This document shows positions 49,845-59,991 of a DNA stretch of 64,000 nt, in pieces. The translations under genes were made by a program, and so were the position numbers. This DNA is from Anaerorudis cellulosivorans (GTDB lineage: Bacteria; Bacteroidota; Bacteroidia; Bacteroidales; Dysgonomonadaceae), in NCBI RefSeq assembly GCF_025943985.1, contig NZ_JAPCWE010000011.1, positions 43,639 to 107,638 of the forward strand, in the 5' to 3' direction. Positions within the stretch are counted from its first letter, which is position 1, and the number at the start of each line of letters is the position of its first letter. A model generated the notes under the pieces. That model saw only the letters and a program-made list of their open reading frames with translations, ran no database searches and had not been told where the DNA came from.

Positions 49845-50759
49845 ATGACACGTTTTGATGTGAAAATACTCGGTTGTGGATCGGCAATGCCCACCACGTT
49901 GCATAATCCTTCTTCTCAATTGGTAAATGCGAACGAAAAAATATTCATGATCGATTGTGGTGAAGGAACGCAGTTGCAAATGCGAAAATTCAAAACCCGA
50001 ATAAGTAAGCTGCACAGCATTTTTATTTCACATCTTCACGGCGATCATGTCTTGGGGATTCCCGGCCTTGTTTCCACCCTGAACATGCTGGGAAGAAAAG
50101 GCGATCTCAACATCTATGCCCCTAAAGAAATTGAACCCTTATTTTCCGCTACGCTGGAATTTTTCTGTCCCCATCGGGAATTTCAAGTACATCTTTTCCC
50201 TTTGAACGACAAAGAATTTAATCTTCTTTACGAAAACAAATCCCTTCGTATCTATTCTTTTCCTCTGAAACACCGCATCCCTACATGCGGATTTCTATTC
50301 GAGGAAAAAGAAAAACCACGCCACATTAAACGGGAGATGATTGACTTCCATCAAATCCCCATACACCAAATTAAAGCGATTAAAGCCGGTGCCGATTTTG
50401 TAACCGATAAAGGGAAAGTAATCCCAAACGACATGCTAACTTCTCCTGCCAATCCTCCACGCCGTTACGCCTATTGTTCCGATACTGCCTATTACCCCGA
50501 TATCATCCCTTATATCGAGGGAGTGGATGTGCTTTACCACGAAGCCACATTCGCAGAAGCGGAAGCTGTTCGAGCACAACAAACCTTTCATTCCACCGCA
50601 CGTCAAGCCGCGGAAATTGCCCAAGCAGCCGGTGTAAAAAAATTGCTGCTAGGCCATTTTTCTGCTCGATATACCGAATTGAACGATCTCTTACGCGAAG
50701 CCCAAGCCATTTTTCCCAACACTCATTTAACTTTTGAGGGGATGGATATTATTTTATAG
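49845..50759 (+). CDS. rnz: Ribonuclease Z
   Basis: 304 residues; zinc phosphodiesterase that removes 3' trailers from tRNA precursors. Seen: LGCGSAMPTTLHNPSSQLV, the metal site SHLHGDHVLGIPGL (HxHxDH), YCSDTAYYPDIIPYI, and HFSARY near the end. All metal ligands seem present. It starts 29 bases after queE. Confidence 0.95.
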   Translation: MTRFDVKILGCGSAMPTTLHNPSSQLVNANEKIFMIDCGEGTQLQMRKFKTRISKLHSIFISHLHGDHVLGIPGLVSTLNMLGRKGDLNIYAPKEIEPLFSATLEFFCPHREFQVHLFPLNDKEFNLLYENKSLRIYSFPLKHRIPTCGFLFEEKEKPRHIKREMIDFHQIPIHQIKAIKAGADFVTDKGKVIPNDMLTSPANPPRRYAYCSDTAYYPDIIPYIEGVDVLYHEATFAEAEAVRAQQTFHSTARQAAEIAQAAGVKKLLLGHFSARYTELNDLLREAQAIFPNTHLTFEGMDIIL

Positions 50760-50814
50760 CCAAATCATTATAAAATAGAGTTAACCAACGCTTTTACTTT
50801 TCACAAAGAATACC

Positions 50815-50822
50815 TATCTTTG
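50815..50822 (+). promoter_or_regulatory. -7 element of asd
   Basis: TATCTTTG about 81 bases before asd, with no exact -33. Confidence 0.5.
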
Positions 50823-50902
50823 CAATCACGAGTTGAGCAATCAAAAAATCATTCTCAATTGCTGATTACAAAATATTCACCTCATTTTATTTATATATAC
50901 AG

Positions 50903-51904
50903 ATGAAAGTAGCTATAGTGGGAATAAGTGGAGCCGTGGGACAAGAATTACTCCGGATATTGGAAGAAAGAAATTTTCCTGTAGAGGAACTCGCACTTTT
51001 CGGGTCATCGCGCAGTGCAGGCAAAACCTACACCTTTAGAGGAACTTCGATAAAGGTAAAACAACTGCAACATAACGACGATTTCAAAGGAATTGACATT
51101 GCATTTGTATCGGCAGGAGGCAGTACCTCTCTCGAGTTTTCCGAAACCATCACCAAACATGGCACAATCATGATCGATAATTCCAGTGCTTTTCGCATGT
51201 ATGATGATGTCCCGCTGGTTGTTCCGGAAGTGAACCCCGAAGATGCACTAAACCGACCCCGTGGAATTATTGCCAATCCAAACTGTACCACTATTCAAAT
51301 GGTAGTGGCTTTGAAAGCAATCGAAGATATTACCCATATCCGAAAAGTGCATGTAGCCACTTATCAAGCTGCATCGGGAGCAGGAGCAGCTGCAATGCGT
51401 GAATTGGAAAACCAATACAAACAAATTGTCAACGGAGAAAAACCCACCATAGAAAAATTTCCCTATCAGTTGGCATTTAACCTGATTCCGCAAGTGGACG
51501 TGTTTACCGAAAACGGTTATACAAAAGAAGAGCTAAAGATGCACAACGAAACACGAAAAATCATGCACTCCAATATCGAGGTAAGTGCCACTTGTGTCCG
51601 CGTTCCGGTAATGCGCGCCCATTCCGAAGCCACTTGGATCGAAACGGAAAGGTCTGTTCCCGTTGAAGAAGCCCGTGAAGCTTTTGCCAAAGCCGAAGGT
51701 GTGGTATTGATGGACAATCCCGATAAAAAAGAATATCCCATGCCATTGGATGTTACCGGAAAAGATGAAGTATATGTAGGACGAATCCGCAAAGACTTGA
51801 CAAACGACAAAGGATTAACATTCTGGACAGTATCGGATCAAATCAGAAAAGGAGCGGCACTAAACGCCATTCAAATAGCAGAGTATTTGCTTAAACAACA
51901 ATAA
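50903..51904 (+). CDS. asd: Aspartate-semialdehyde dehydrogenase
   Basis: 333 residues; NADPH-dependent reduction of aspartyl phosphate for lysine, threonine and methionine. Seen: [15 protein letters not shown] at the start, the catalytic cysteine in [14 protein letters not shown] near residue 130, and [15 protein letters not shown]. It feeds dapF-dapL in the same genome, but is not adjacent. A strong terminator follows. Confidence 0.95.
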   Translation: MKVAIVGISGAVGQELLRILEERNFPVEELALFGSSRSAGKTYTFRGTSIKVKQLQHNDDFKGIDIAFVSAGGSTSLEFSETITKHGTIMIDNSSAFRMYDDVPLVVPEVNPEDALNRPRGIIANPNCTTIQMVVALKAIEDITHIRKVHVATYQAASGAGAAAMRELENQYKQIVNGEKPTIEKFPYQLAFNLIPQVDVFTENGYTKEELKMHNETRKIMHSNIEVSATCVRVPVMRAHSEATWIETERSVPVEEAREAFAKAEGVVLMDNPDKKEYPMPLDVTGKDEVYVGRIRKDLTNDKGLTFWTVSDQIRKGAALNAIQIAEYLLKQQ

Positions 51905-51926
51905 ATCCAACGCATAAACGTAACCT

Positions 51927-51956
51927 AAAAGGCCGACGGGAAATCGTCGGCTTTTT
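51927..51956. terminator. Bidirectional terminator, asd / znuC
   Basis: A 7-bp GC-rich stem (51932-51938 with 51945-51951) flanked by A on the left and T on the right. Confidence 0.85.
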
Positions 51957-51971
51957 TCATGTTCGCACTTT

Positions 51972-52772
51972 TCATAAATCAGACTCGCTATCCGGGTTGG
52001 ATTGCCTTTCATGATTGTGCTGCAGGAGTACCCGATGAGGCAACGAACCATGACCCAGAATTTCAATCGGGCATGAATCGTAAGCTTTTTGCAACCATTC
52101 CGGAGAAATCTCCGTGCCTGCATGATAATGCAGATCGCCATTTACGCATGCAATATTTTTGACCATCGAAATAATGGTACCGATATCGTGAGAAACAAGA
52201 ATAATGGCCATCTTTTTGTTGATATCGCCAAGCAGTCGGTAAAAGTTCGTTTCGAAACGCTTATCCACATACGCGTTGGGTTCATCCAGAATGATCAACT
52301 TGGGATTATCTGCGATGGCTCTACCCAGAAGCACACGCTGTAACTGCCCACCCGAAAGTTCCCCTATCGATCTCGACAACAGATCTTCCACACCCATCTG
52401 CTCTGCAACATAACGTACTTTTTGTTTATCTTCGGACGAATAGCGCTTAAAAATTTTACCTTTAGGGGTTAGTCCGGATAAAATAACATCGAAAACCGTG
52501 ATGGGAAATTTTTTATCGATTTGATTTACCTGAGGCAAATAACCGATGTTAAGCGAATTTATCTTTTCACCGTCCTCAAAGAAAGTAATTGTCCCTTCTG
52601 TCGGTTTAATCAATCCCAATATTGCTTTCACCAGTGTAGTCTTTCCTCCTCCGTTCGGACCGATGATACCCAAAAAATCATCGTCATAAACGGTAAGATT
52701 GACGTTTTTAAGTACATTGGGTTTGTTCTCATACCCAACACAAAGATGCTGTATCTCGATGAGTTTATTCAT
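51972..52772 (-). CDS. znuC: Metal ABC transporter ATPase (ZnuC-like)
   Basis: 266 residues. Seen: Walker A GPNGGGKTTLVKAI, signature ELSGGQLQRVLLGRA, Walker B LIILDEPNAYVD, and VSHDIG. The GPNGGGKTT loop and position after a zinc-binding lipoprotein point to the Zn/Mn family. No permease (znuB) is present: the next gene downstream is asd on the other strand. Zinc is inferred. Confidence 0.87.
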   Translation of the reverse strand: MNKLIEIQHLCVGYENKPNVLKNVNLTVYDDDFLGIIGPNGGGKTTLVKAILGLIKPTEGTITFFEDGEKINSLNIGYLPQVNQIDKKFPITVFDVILSGLTPKGKIFKRYSSEDKQKVRYVAEQMGVEDLLSRSIGELSGGQLQRVLLGRAIADNPKLIILDEPNAYVDKRFETNFYRLLGDINKKMAIILVSHDIGTIISMVKNIACVNGDLHYHAGTEISPEWLQKAYDSCPIEILGHGSLPHRVLLQHNHERQSNPDSESDL

Positions 52773-53653
52773 TCTTGTTTTCCTGCCAAAATCCGTGCAA
52801 TGCGTATCATTTCTTTATCCCACTCATATGCCAAGGGATTGATCCGATATACCTTGGCTCCGATTTCATTTGCTACCACAACTGAATTTTTCGTATCAAA
52901 ACCTTGTTGCACAAAAACAACGCTGATACCTTCCTTTCTCGCTATATCGATTAATGCCTTCATCTGGGCCGGAGAAGGATTTTTCCCTTCAAACTCAATA
53001 CTGTACTGCTTAAGTCCATAATCGCGTGCCAAATAACTCAAAGCAGGATGATAAATAATAAAACTTCGCGAAGGGATATCCGCCAATAACCGGGTAATTA
53101 TACTGTCTGTTCGATCGATCCGCATTATTAATTTCGAAAAATTTTCCCGATAGATTTCTTCATATTGAGGATCATAAGTTATCAAACCGCGATACATATT
53201 CTCGGCAAAAATGCGGGCTGTTTTTGGTGAAGACCATACATGCGGATCAGGTAAAAGTACATGTTCATCCTCTCCTTCAGACTTGCCTGTGGCATGATGA
53301 TGTTCGCCATAAATCAACTCGATTCCCTCTGAACAGTTCACAATCTTCACATCGGGATTGTTTTTCGTCAAATTTTCTGCCCAGGCATTTTCAAATCCCA
53401 AAAAACCAACCTTAAAATAAATGGCGCTTTCCCTTAGTTTCATCATCATTGCCGGTGTAGGCTCGTAAGTTTCGGGGCTTACACCGGCAGGAACAATCGT
53501 ATTTATTTTATAGCTGTCCCCAACGATGTTCTCCAAAAAATACCGCTGCGGTTCAATGGTAACCGATAACATTTTTCCCTCTTTTGTTCCTGAACGGCAT
53601 CCCCAAAATAGTGTAATAAGAAAAAAGAGGGGAAAAAGATATATTTTTTTCAT
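52769..53653 (-). CDS. znuA: Metal-binding lipoprotein of ABC importer (ZnuA-like)
   Basis: 294 residues. Seen: signal peptide with lipobox FWGC (Cys19), a histidine-rich loop GEHHHATGKSEGEDEH near residue 116, DPHVWSSPK, and the metal ligand area YHPALSYLARDYGL. The His-rich loop favours zinc over manganese. The gene overlaps znuC by 4 bases (ATGA). Confidence 0.88.
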   Translation of the reverse strand: MKKIYLFPLFFLITLFWGCRSGTKEGKMLSVTIEPQRYFLENIVGDSYKINTIVPAGVSPETYEPTPAMMMKLRESAIYFKVGFLGFENAWAENLTKNNPDVKIVNCSEGIELIYGEHHHATGKSEGEDEHVLLPDPHVWSSPKTARIFAENMYRGLITYDPQYEEIYRENFSKLIMRIDRTDSIITRLLADIPSRSFIIYHPALSYLARDYGLKQYSIEFEGKNPSPAQMKALIDIARKEGISVVFVQQGFDTKNSVVVANEIGAKVYRINPLAYEWDKEMIRIARILAGKQE

Positions 53654-53781
53654 ATCCGTTTTTTATAAAACAAGCTTTTACACCCGCCTCCAAAATAGTA
53701 AAACACCATTTTGATTTTTTTGTTTATCACTACCGCATAATTACAAAAACATTGCATCGATCGGGCTCCCCGTAAACAGAA

Positions 53782-55194
53782 TCAATTGAACAACGGCCAA
53801 TTGGGATCAGGTGCGTGAGCTTCCTGCATGATCTTTTTCAGCTCTTCCGCTTTCTGCGGATACAAAGAAATCACGTTATGCGCTTCGGAAGGATCGGAAG
53901 CGATATTGTACAGTTCATATACCGGTTCTTTCTGAATGTTCAGCTGCACCAGTTTCCAATTCCTCCGGATAACCGCCTGGCGACCGTTCAGTTCGTGAAA
54001 TTCGAAATAAAAGAAATCGTGCTCCTTCTGCCTTTTTTCACCCGTCCACATGGGCAACACACTGATGCCGTCGCTCTTCGCCGGAAGTTTCCTGCCCAGC
54101 AGCTCGGCGAACGTGGGAAGATAATCCCAAAAAGCAAAAGCGAAAGGACTCTCCGTACCGGCAGGTACATGTCCTTTCCAGCTGACAACCGTCGGAACCC
54201 GAATACCGCCTTCATAAAGATCGCGCTTGTATCCGCGATATATCCCGTTGCTGTTGAAATAATCGGGATCGTTACCCCCTTCACGATGGGGGCCGTTGTC
54301 GCTCGTAAAAACGATCAGCGTATTGTCGTAAATCCCCTGACGCTTCAATTCTTCAACAATCTCTCCCACATATCTGTCCAACCGCGTAACCATTGCCGCA
54401 TAGGCAGCCTTCGGATAGGCCTGCGATGCATAACCCCCTTTCCTGAACATCGGTCCGGCATCCGTCCCCTTATAAGGGATCTCGGGGTATTTCCCTTTGA
54501 AGTTTTCGAAGATGGAATCTTCCGGTACCACCAACTCGGCATGAGGAAGAACCAACGGCACGTAAAGAAAAAACGGCCTGCTTTTGTTTTCTTCGATAAA
54601 CCGCAACGTGTGTTGCTGAATCAGATCCTGGGAATAGGTCCCGAAATTTCCATCGACGTTCTCCGGCAGTTCCACTCGAGTCCGGTTATGCCAAAGATGA
54701 TCGGGGTAATAATTGTGCGCAAGAAGCTGACAATTGTATCCGAAAAATTCGTCCACACCCTGCCGGTTCGGATCTCCCGAAGAGCCGGGTTGACCCAGTC
54801 CCCATTTGCCGAAAGCGCCCGTCGTATAGCCGGCATCCTTGAACAGACGAAAAAGCGTATAAGTATCCGCCGGCAACGGAAATTGCCCTTCCGGCTCCAG
54901 CTCCTTGTTCCCCCTGATCGGCGCATGACCAGTATGAAGTCCCGTCAGCAAACAGGCACGCGAGGGTGCGCTCACCGTCGAGCCGGCATAGGTATGCGTG
55001 CAACGCATCCCGTTCAACGCCAACCGGTCGATATGCGGCGTCTGAAACTTTTCCTGTCCGAAACAACTCAGATCGCCATAACCGAGATCGTCGGCCAGAA
55101 TAAAAACGACATTGGGCTTTTGCTGCGCTTCAACATGCAACATGGAAAGCGTGCTCAACCCTAAACCTGCAAATAAAAATTTGAATCTGATCAT
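53782..55194 (-). CDS. Serine-type sulfatase, secreted
   Basis: 470-residue type I sulfatase with a signal peptide. Seen: the metal-binding VVFILADDLGYGDLSCFG, and the active-site motif with Ser75 in VSAPSRACLLTG, which anaerobic sulfatase-maturating enzyme converts to formylglycine. Also HAELVVPEDS and FTSDNGPH further on. Type I sulfatases of this shape act on sulfated host or algal glycans; the substrate is not shown. It is 14 bases downstream of the other sulfatase. No anSME gene is in the window. Confidence 0.92.
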   Translation of the reverse strand: MIRFKFLFAGLGLSTLSMLHVEAQQKPNVVFILADDLGYGDLSCFGQEKFQTPHIDRLALNGMRCTHTYAGSTVSAPSRACLLTGLHTGHAPIRGNKELEPEGQFPLPADTYTLFRLFKDAGYTTGAFGKWGLGQPGSSGDPNRQGVDEFFGYNCQLLAHNYYPDHLWHNRTRVELPENVDGNFGTYSQDLIQQHTLRFIEENKSRPFFLYVPLVLPHAELVVPEDSIFENFKGKYPEIPYKGTDAGPMFRKGGYASQAYPKAAYAAMVTRLDRYVGEIVEELKRQGIYDNTLIVFTSDNGPHREGGNDPDYFNSNGIYRGYKRDLYEGGIRVPTVVSWKGHVPAGTESPFAFAFWDYLPTFAELLGRKLPAKSDGISVLPMWTGEKRQKEHDFFYFEFHELNGRQAVIRRNWKLVQLNIQKEPVYELYNIASDPSEAHNVISLYPQKAEELKKIMQEAHAPDPNWPLFN

Positions 55195-55208
55195 AATGGA
55201 AAATGTCT

Positions 55209-56834
55209 CTATCTTTTTATAGCTTCGAGGTATTCTTTAAGAAAACGCCGGTCGTTTTCGTCGGAATCGCCGTATTTTTGGCGCAAGGCAGTCAACCGAT
55301 CATGCATCATCTCTCGCACTTCGGCATAAGCGGGATCGTTGTAAACATTATGCATCTCATGCGGATCTTTTTCCAAATCGTACAGTTCCCATTCATCGAT
55401 ATCGTAATAAAAATGGATCAGCTTATATCGCTCCGTGGCAATTCCATAGTGTCTCTTTACCATATGTATCGCCGGATATTCATAGTAGGTATAATAAACG
55501 GCATCGCGCCATTGGTCGGTTTTGCCGCTCGCCAAATCACGAAACGATTCTCCCTGCATCTCATCCGGTATCTCCACACCTGCATAGTCAAGGAGCGTAG
55601 GCGCAAAATCCAGATTTTGCACCAGCTTGTCAATTCTGGTCCCCTCTTTGATTTCTTTGGGATATCTTACCAACAAAGGCGTACGGAAAGATTCTTCGTA
55701 CATGAACCGTTTGTCGAACCAGCCGTGTTCACCCAAATAAAAGCCTTGATCTGAGGTATAGACAACAATGGTGTTTTCGTCCAGACCGTTTTCTTTCAGG
55801 TAATCCAATACTTTGCCGACACCTTCGTCAACAGATGCAATGCAGGCCAGATAATCCTGCAGGTAACGCTGATAACGCCAACGCATCAATGCGGCCGAAT
55901 CTGACTTTATGGTCGGATAAATTTTCTTGAATTCCTCATTGATAGGCATATACACCGAATCCCAGGCTGCTCTCTGTTCAGCGTTCATTCGTCCCAGATT
56001 ATTCTTCAAGGCATTTATTCCCCAATCGGATGTTTCCTTTATTCCCAATTTCTCCATCACTTCGGGATATAGCTTCGAATCGCCTGCCCAATTCTGATTC
56101 TTCAAAATATTCATCTCCTGGGTTTTGGCAGCTGTTCCCCTGCCCTCATAATCATCGAAAAGTATAGCCGGTTCCTTGAATGTCTTTTTGGTATATTCCT
56201 TATAATACTTTTCGGCAGGAAGCCATTCTCTGTGGGGTGCCTTTTGATGATAAAGCAAACAAAACGGCTTGTCGGGATCGCGTTTGTTTTTCAGCCAGTC
56301 GAGCACGGCATCGGTGATGATATCGGTACAGTACCCTTCTTTGCGAACCCTTTCGCCATTGATCAAAAAATCGGGATTGTAATAATCTCCCTGACCCGGC
56401 AAAACCATCGAATAATCGAAACCCTGCGGAATGCCGTCCAGGTGTATCTTGCCTATCATGCCGGTTTGATACCCATCGGATTGCAACAGTTTCGGAAAAT
56501 TGGGCTGATCCCAGTCGAACGGTTGGACGTTATCTACCTTTCCGTTTACGAAACTGTGCTTTCCCGTCAGCAGTACTGCCCGGCTGGGGGCACTGATCGA
56601 ATTGGTCACGCAGGCGCGGGTGAAAATGGCGCCTTCTTTTGCCAAACGGTCGATGTTGGGTGTTTCGTTCAAGCCGTAGCCGTAAGCGCTGATGGCCTGA
56701 TAGGCATGATCGTCGCTCATGATAAACAAAATGTTGGGTCGTTTGTCCTCCTGTTTCGCCGACTGCGAAGTGCAGGAAACGGCTGCTACTCCCATTGTCA
56801 AAAAAGTAAGCGCTTTGTTCTTGCTGTATTTCAT
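55209..56834 (-). CDS. Serine-type sulfatase lipoprotein (S1_11-like)
   Basis: 541 residues with a lipobox (AVSC, Cys21). Seen: ILFIMSDDHAYQAISAYG, active-site Ser81 in SISAPSRAVLLTGKH, YTSDQGFYLGEHGWFDKR and FRTPLLVRYP. This layout resembles N-acetylglucosamine-6-O-sulfatases of the S1_11 type, found in mucin and glycosaminoglycan use, so a 6-O-sulfated hexosamine is a guess. It is the first gene of a two-gene sulfatase operon with a good promoter. Confidence 0.9.
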   Translation of the reverse strand: MKYSKNKALTFLTMGVAAVSCTSQSAKQEDKRPNILFIMSDDHAYQAISAYGYGLNETPNIDRLAKEGAIFTRACVTNSISAPSRAVLLTGKHSFVNGKVDNVQPFDWDQPNFPKLLQSDGYQTGMIGKIHLDGIPQGFDYSMVLPGQGDYYNPDFLINGERVRKEGYCTDIITDAVLDWLKNKRDPDKPFCLLYHQKAPHREWLPAEKYYKEYTKKTFKEPAILFDDYEGRGTAAKTQEMNILKNQNWAGDSKLYPEVMEKLGIKETSDWGINALKNNLGRMNAEQRAAWDSVYMPINEEFKKIYPTIKSDSAALMRWRYQRYLQDYLACIASVDEGVGKVLDYLKENGLDENTIVVYTSDQGFYLGEHGWFDKRFMYEESFRTPLLVRYPKEIKEGTRIDKLVQNLDFAPTLLDYAGVEIPDEMQGESFRDLASGKTDQWRDAVYYTYYEYPAIHMVKRHYGIATERYKLIHFYYDIDEWELYDLEKDPHEMHNVYNDPAYAEVREMMHDRLTALRQKYGDSDENDRRFLKEYLEAIKR

Positions 56835-56899
56835 CGATTTATATTTTAAAAACCTCTTCCAACCGCATCATCCAATGTGTATCGCATTTATAGGCCCAA

Positions 56900-56931
56900 C
56901 AAATATATCATCTTTTTTATGACAAAACAAA
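56900..56931 (-). promoter_or_regulatory. Promoter of the sulfatase operon
   Basis: Minus strand TTTG (56928-56931), 20-base spacer, TATATTTG (56900-56907); the leader is about 60 bases. Confidence 0.65.
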
Positions 56932-57685
56932 GTTAAAAACTTTTTGGACCTAATCATACACATCTCTCATTGCAAATTTTATACGGAACGTCAACAAAGG
57001 TAACCCATGTTTCCTGTAGTGATTTGTAAGCGGTTTCTTATGCTCAGTATTGCCTCGACTTGCATTTGCAGTCTAAACTCGCTTTACCTTTACCCTAAGC
57101 AGTTGCTTGTTCTTCGCCTTGTGGTTGTTCTATGCTGACTGAGGTGGCTTTCGGCTATTCCCTACTGCATTACAGCCGTTCTTTCTCATCTTTTGTTTAC
57201 TTCTCGATGACATTATTCACTGTATCGTCCTGATCTTTGTTTACATTTACTCTGAATTTATTTCAGGACGAGACACTAGCAAGTGCAAAACGAATCACAC
57301 CTTCTCCGTACCTTCTCCGTACCAAGGCTGCACCTTCCTCGCTCCATGCTTGCATCAGCCTTGCACCAAGTCTACACGACAATCGTGTGGTTTATGCAGT
57401 GAGCATGCGGGTTTCACGCATCATCAACCTGCGGAATCCGGAGTCGCTCTTCCTGCCTTGAAGCGAACAAACAGCGAAGGAGGAGCGAACAAGGAGCGAA
57501 GAAATGCCTCCGAAACCTGCAAAAATCAACATTACCTATCTTATCACCCACAAGCTTTCTCAGTTGATCCTTGAAAACTCCGTTTTTAAACAAACAAGTT
57601 ATGAAAAATTTTGGTGAAAGAGCAATCAAAAATAAATCATCCTGATTAAAAGAAAAAATAATTCAGGTTGTTCAGTCCTTAGAAA
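56932..57685. other. Non-coding stretch with short tandem repeats
   Basis: No convincing gene in this 754-base stretch. A 12-base unit CTTCTCCGTACC is repeated twice in tandem near 57302-57325, and imperfect GAGCGAA-type repeats lie near 57463-57503. It may be relic mobile-element DNA; nothing else is recognised. Confidence 0.4.
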
Positions 57686-57739
57686 TCAATTTATCATCAT
57701 ATAGCAAAACAGATTACAAATTTCTTGGTTATATCTAAC

Positions 57740-57928
57740 CCGTTGTGCATTTAGATAAAGTGAAATAAACATGTTTTCGCACCACTGTTCTGCAACGCTT
57801 TCGTCTGAAAGATTGCGGACATGTTTCAATAGCAACAGACTAACCATCAGGCCGGATTGGTTTTGCCGGACGACCGTTGTCTGAGCAATACAAAGGTGGG
57901 AACTCTTTCTCGAACAGCTCTCAATCAA
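57740..57928 (-). pseudogene. IS5-like transposase fragment
   Basis: About 60 codons on the minus strand resemble the N-terminal region of IS5/IS1182-type transposases: VVRQNQSGLMVSLLLLKH followed by NLSDESVAEQW. The reading drifts after that, and the remaining domains, including the catalytic ones, are absent. It is a relic. The 260 bases to the permease gene are AT-rich and show nothing else. Confidence 0.6.
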
Positions 57929-58189
57929 TCTTGCGGACTAAAATAAATAATGGGTGTTTATGATTCGGCGTACTTTCCAATGAAAAAAACAGTGAACTTT
58001 GAACATCGATTTCGGACTTTTCCAACATATTTTTTTGCAAGTTTTACTTCACAAATTTACAAAATCTTGCAGATATATACAACGAAAAATGAATTTATCT
58101 TGTTGATAACTGATTGAATATCATTTAAGGGACGAATAGTTAAATTTTATTTATATACTTTCTCATTGATTCATTTTCTTTTCTTTATT

Positions 58190-58720
58190 TCACAGAAAAA
58201 AATTTGTATTTTTATCTTCGATTCCTACAGGAATATCGATTTTCAAAGTTTTCCCATTTTCACGGAAAAGCAACGAGAAGCCAACCAAAACGATTGCCGC
58301 CATAACAAACGGTACTATCCACACTGATACCCAATTATGGGCATTTTGAACGGTATAACGATCCAATACATTACCAGCAATCAACATTCCTAAATATTTC
58401 CCTACTCCGTAAGTAGCAAAGGATATGAGGCCTTGAGCCGAATTTCTCAATCTCGCTAGAGCCTTTTCGTTTTCGTAAAGTTGTCCACTGACAAAGAAAA
58501 ATGTGAAACAGAAACCATGAAATGGCAAAACTGCATAAATGAATCCGTTTACTCCCGTATGCGCACCCAACTCAAAACAACCGTACATCATCACCCAGGC
58601 AACAATGGCCGCAATAATGCTCCCTTTATACCTTAATTTCGCAAAAAAGGACGGAAAGGTAAACAGAAAAATAACTTCTGCAATCTAACACATACTCATC
58701 GCACCTGACTTCGACAGATA
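58190..58720 (-). pseudogene. 3' part of an NupG-like MFS permease gene
   Basis: The minus-strand frame reads SGAMSMC, a TAG stop at 58685-58687, then IAEVIFLFTFPSFF and a complete C-terminal region of five membrane segments ending KNTNFFL. The SMCQIAEV-type junction is typical of nucleoside:H+ symporters (NHS family), so TAG is probably a mutated CAG. The reading stops making sense at about 58720, where the IS1634-like element begins; the N-terminal half is missing. The gene is broken by the insertion and decayed since. Confidence 0.72.
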
Positions 58721-59918
58721 TTAGGGACAATATTTATAAAATGCATGAAATAAGATATTTATAATTTCAGCATTACCCAAATGGGTGACGCAAGTAAAAA
58801 AACGATACATTTGCGTATGTTTATACGCAAGAAGAAAAATCGTTCAGGTACGACGAGTGTCGTAGTGGCAGAAAAAAGGCAAGGAGTTTTTAGGGAGATA
58901 AAAACTATTGGCGTAAGTGCAGATAAAGATGAAATAGAAAAATTCGTTTCAGAAGGGCAAAAATGGATTTCGACACGTTTGGGAGAGCAGGATATTTTTG
59001 AGCAATATGACAAGGAAGCTGAAGAGAAACAGGTTACGGAATATCTACTCACAAACATAGAAAACATACTGCTCAATGGGCACCGCCTGATATTGGATCG
59101 TGCATATCAGGCGGTGGGATTTGATGCGATAGAAGATGAGATCTTGAGACATTTGGTAGTAGCCCGTTTAAGTCAACCAATGAGCAAAGCAGCTACGGTG
59201 GAATATCTTCAATCCTATTTTGATGAAGATGTACATTTACACAAGATTTACCGCTATTTGGATAAATTGTACAATACTCAGAAGGAAAAGATACAAGGAA
59301 TCAGCATAGAACATACAAAAAAGATCATGGGAGGTACGATCGGTTTAATGTTTTACGATGTTACTACCCTGTATTTTGAAACAGACGATGGAGACGAGCT
59401 TCGAGAGAGGGGATTCTCCAAGGACGGCAAGCACGCTCAACCGCAGGTAGTTTTAGGGTTATTGGTAAGCAAAGACGGGTATCCGCTTTCATATTCAATT
59501 TTCAATGGTTCGCAGTATGAAGGGCGGACGATGCTTCCGGTTGTAGAGGATTTTGTCAAACGATTTAATTTGGATGATTTTGTAATTGTAGCCGATTCGG
59601 GTTTAATGAGTAAACAGAACATAGCCCTGTTAGAGTCGGGTAACTACAAATACATTATCGGCGCAAGGATCAGGAATGAGCCGGAATCCGTTAAACGATG
59701 GATTTTATCGCTTGAAAAGCATGATGGAGAATTTAATGAAAGCAGAAAGGGAAAGGCACGGTTAATTGTGGGCTATTCGCAAAAAAGAGCAGTGAAAGAC
59801 AAAAACAACAGGGATAAAGGGATAAAACGACTTGAAAAAGCCTATAAAAGCGGGAAAATAACAAAGGAAAATCTCAACAGGCGAGGCTATAATAAATTTT
59901 TAGAGATATCGAATAATG
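58720..59918 (+). mobile_element. IS1634-family insertion sequence, right part cut off
   Basis: The left end lies near 58720, between the permease sequence and the transposase start; its inverted repeat is not resolved because the other end is outside the window. The right side of the visible piece is cut at 59918 by an IS66-type element. Confidence 0.6.
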
Positions 59919-59947
59919 GTAAGAACCCGATAAAGTTCCCGTTTTAG
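58781..59947 (+). pseudogene. IS1634-family transposase, truncated by IS66
   Basis: 388 codons are open, against about 550 or more in full-length IS1634 transposases. Seen: DDE catalytic aspartates in MFYDVTTLYFET (near 192) and VIVADSGLMSKQN (near 271). The C-terminal Glu region is missing. The frame runs through IS1634 sequence to about 59918 and the last ten codons (GKNPIKFPF) are IS66 sequence. An internal ATG at 58817 (MFIRKKKN) is the more usual start. The remainder is expected beyond the window, right of the IS66 element. Confidence 0.8.
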
Positions 59948-59991
59948 TATTCATCTTAATTTTTGATCTTTGCCGGCAAACATAACAATAT

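Noticed and set aside
53815..55164. A 449-residue open frame on the plus strand opposite the first sulfatase
   Set aside because: It is antisense to a clear sulfatase with intact motifs, and its translation is rich in Arg, Phe and His without any domain. It is a codon-bias shadow.
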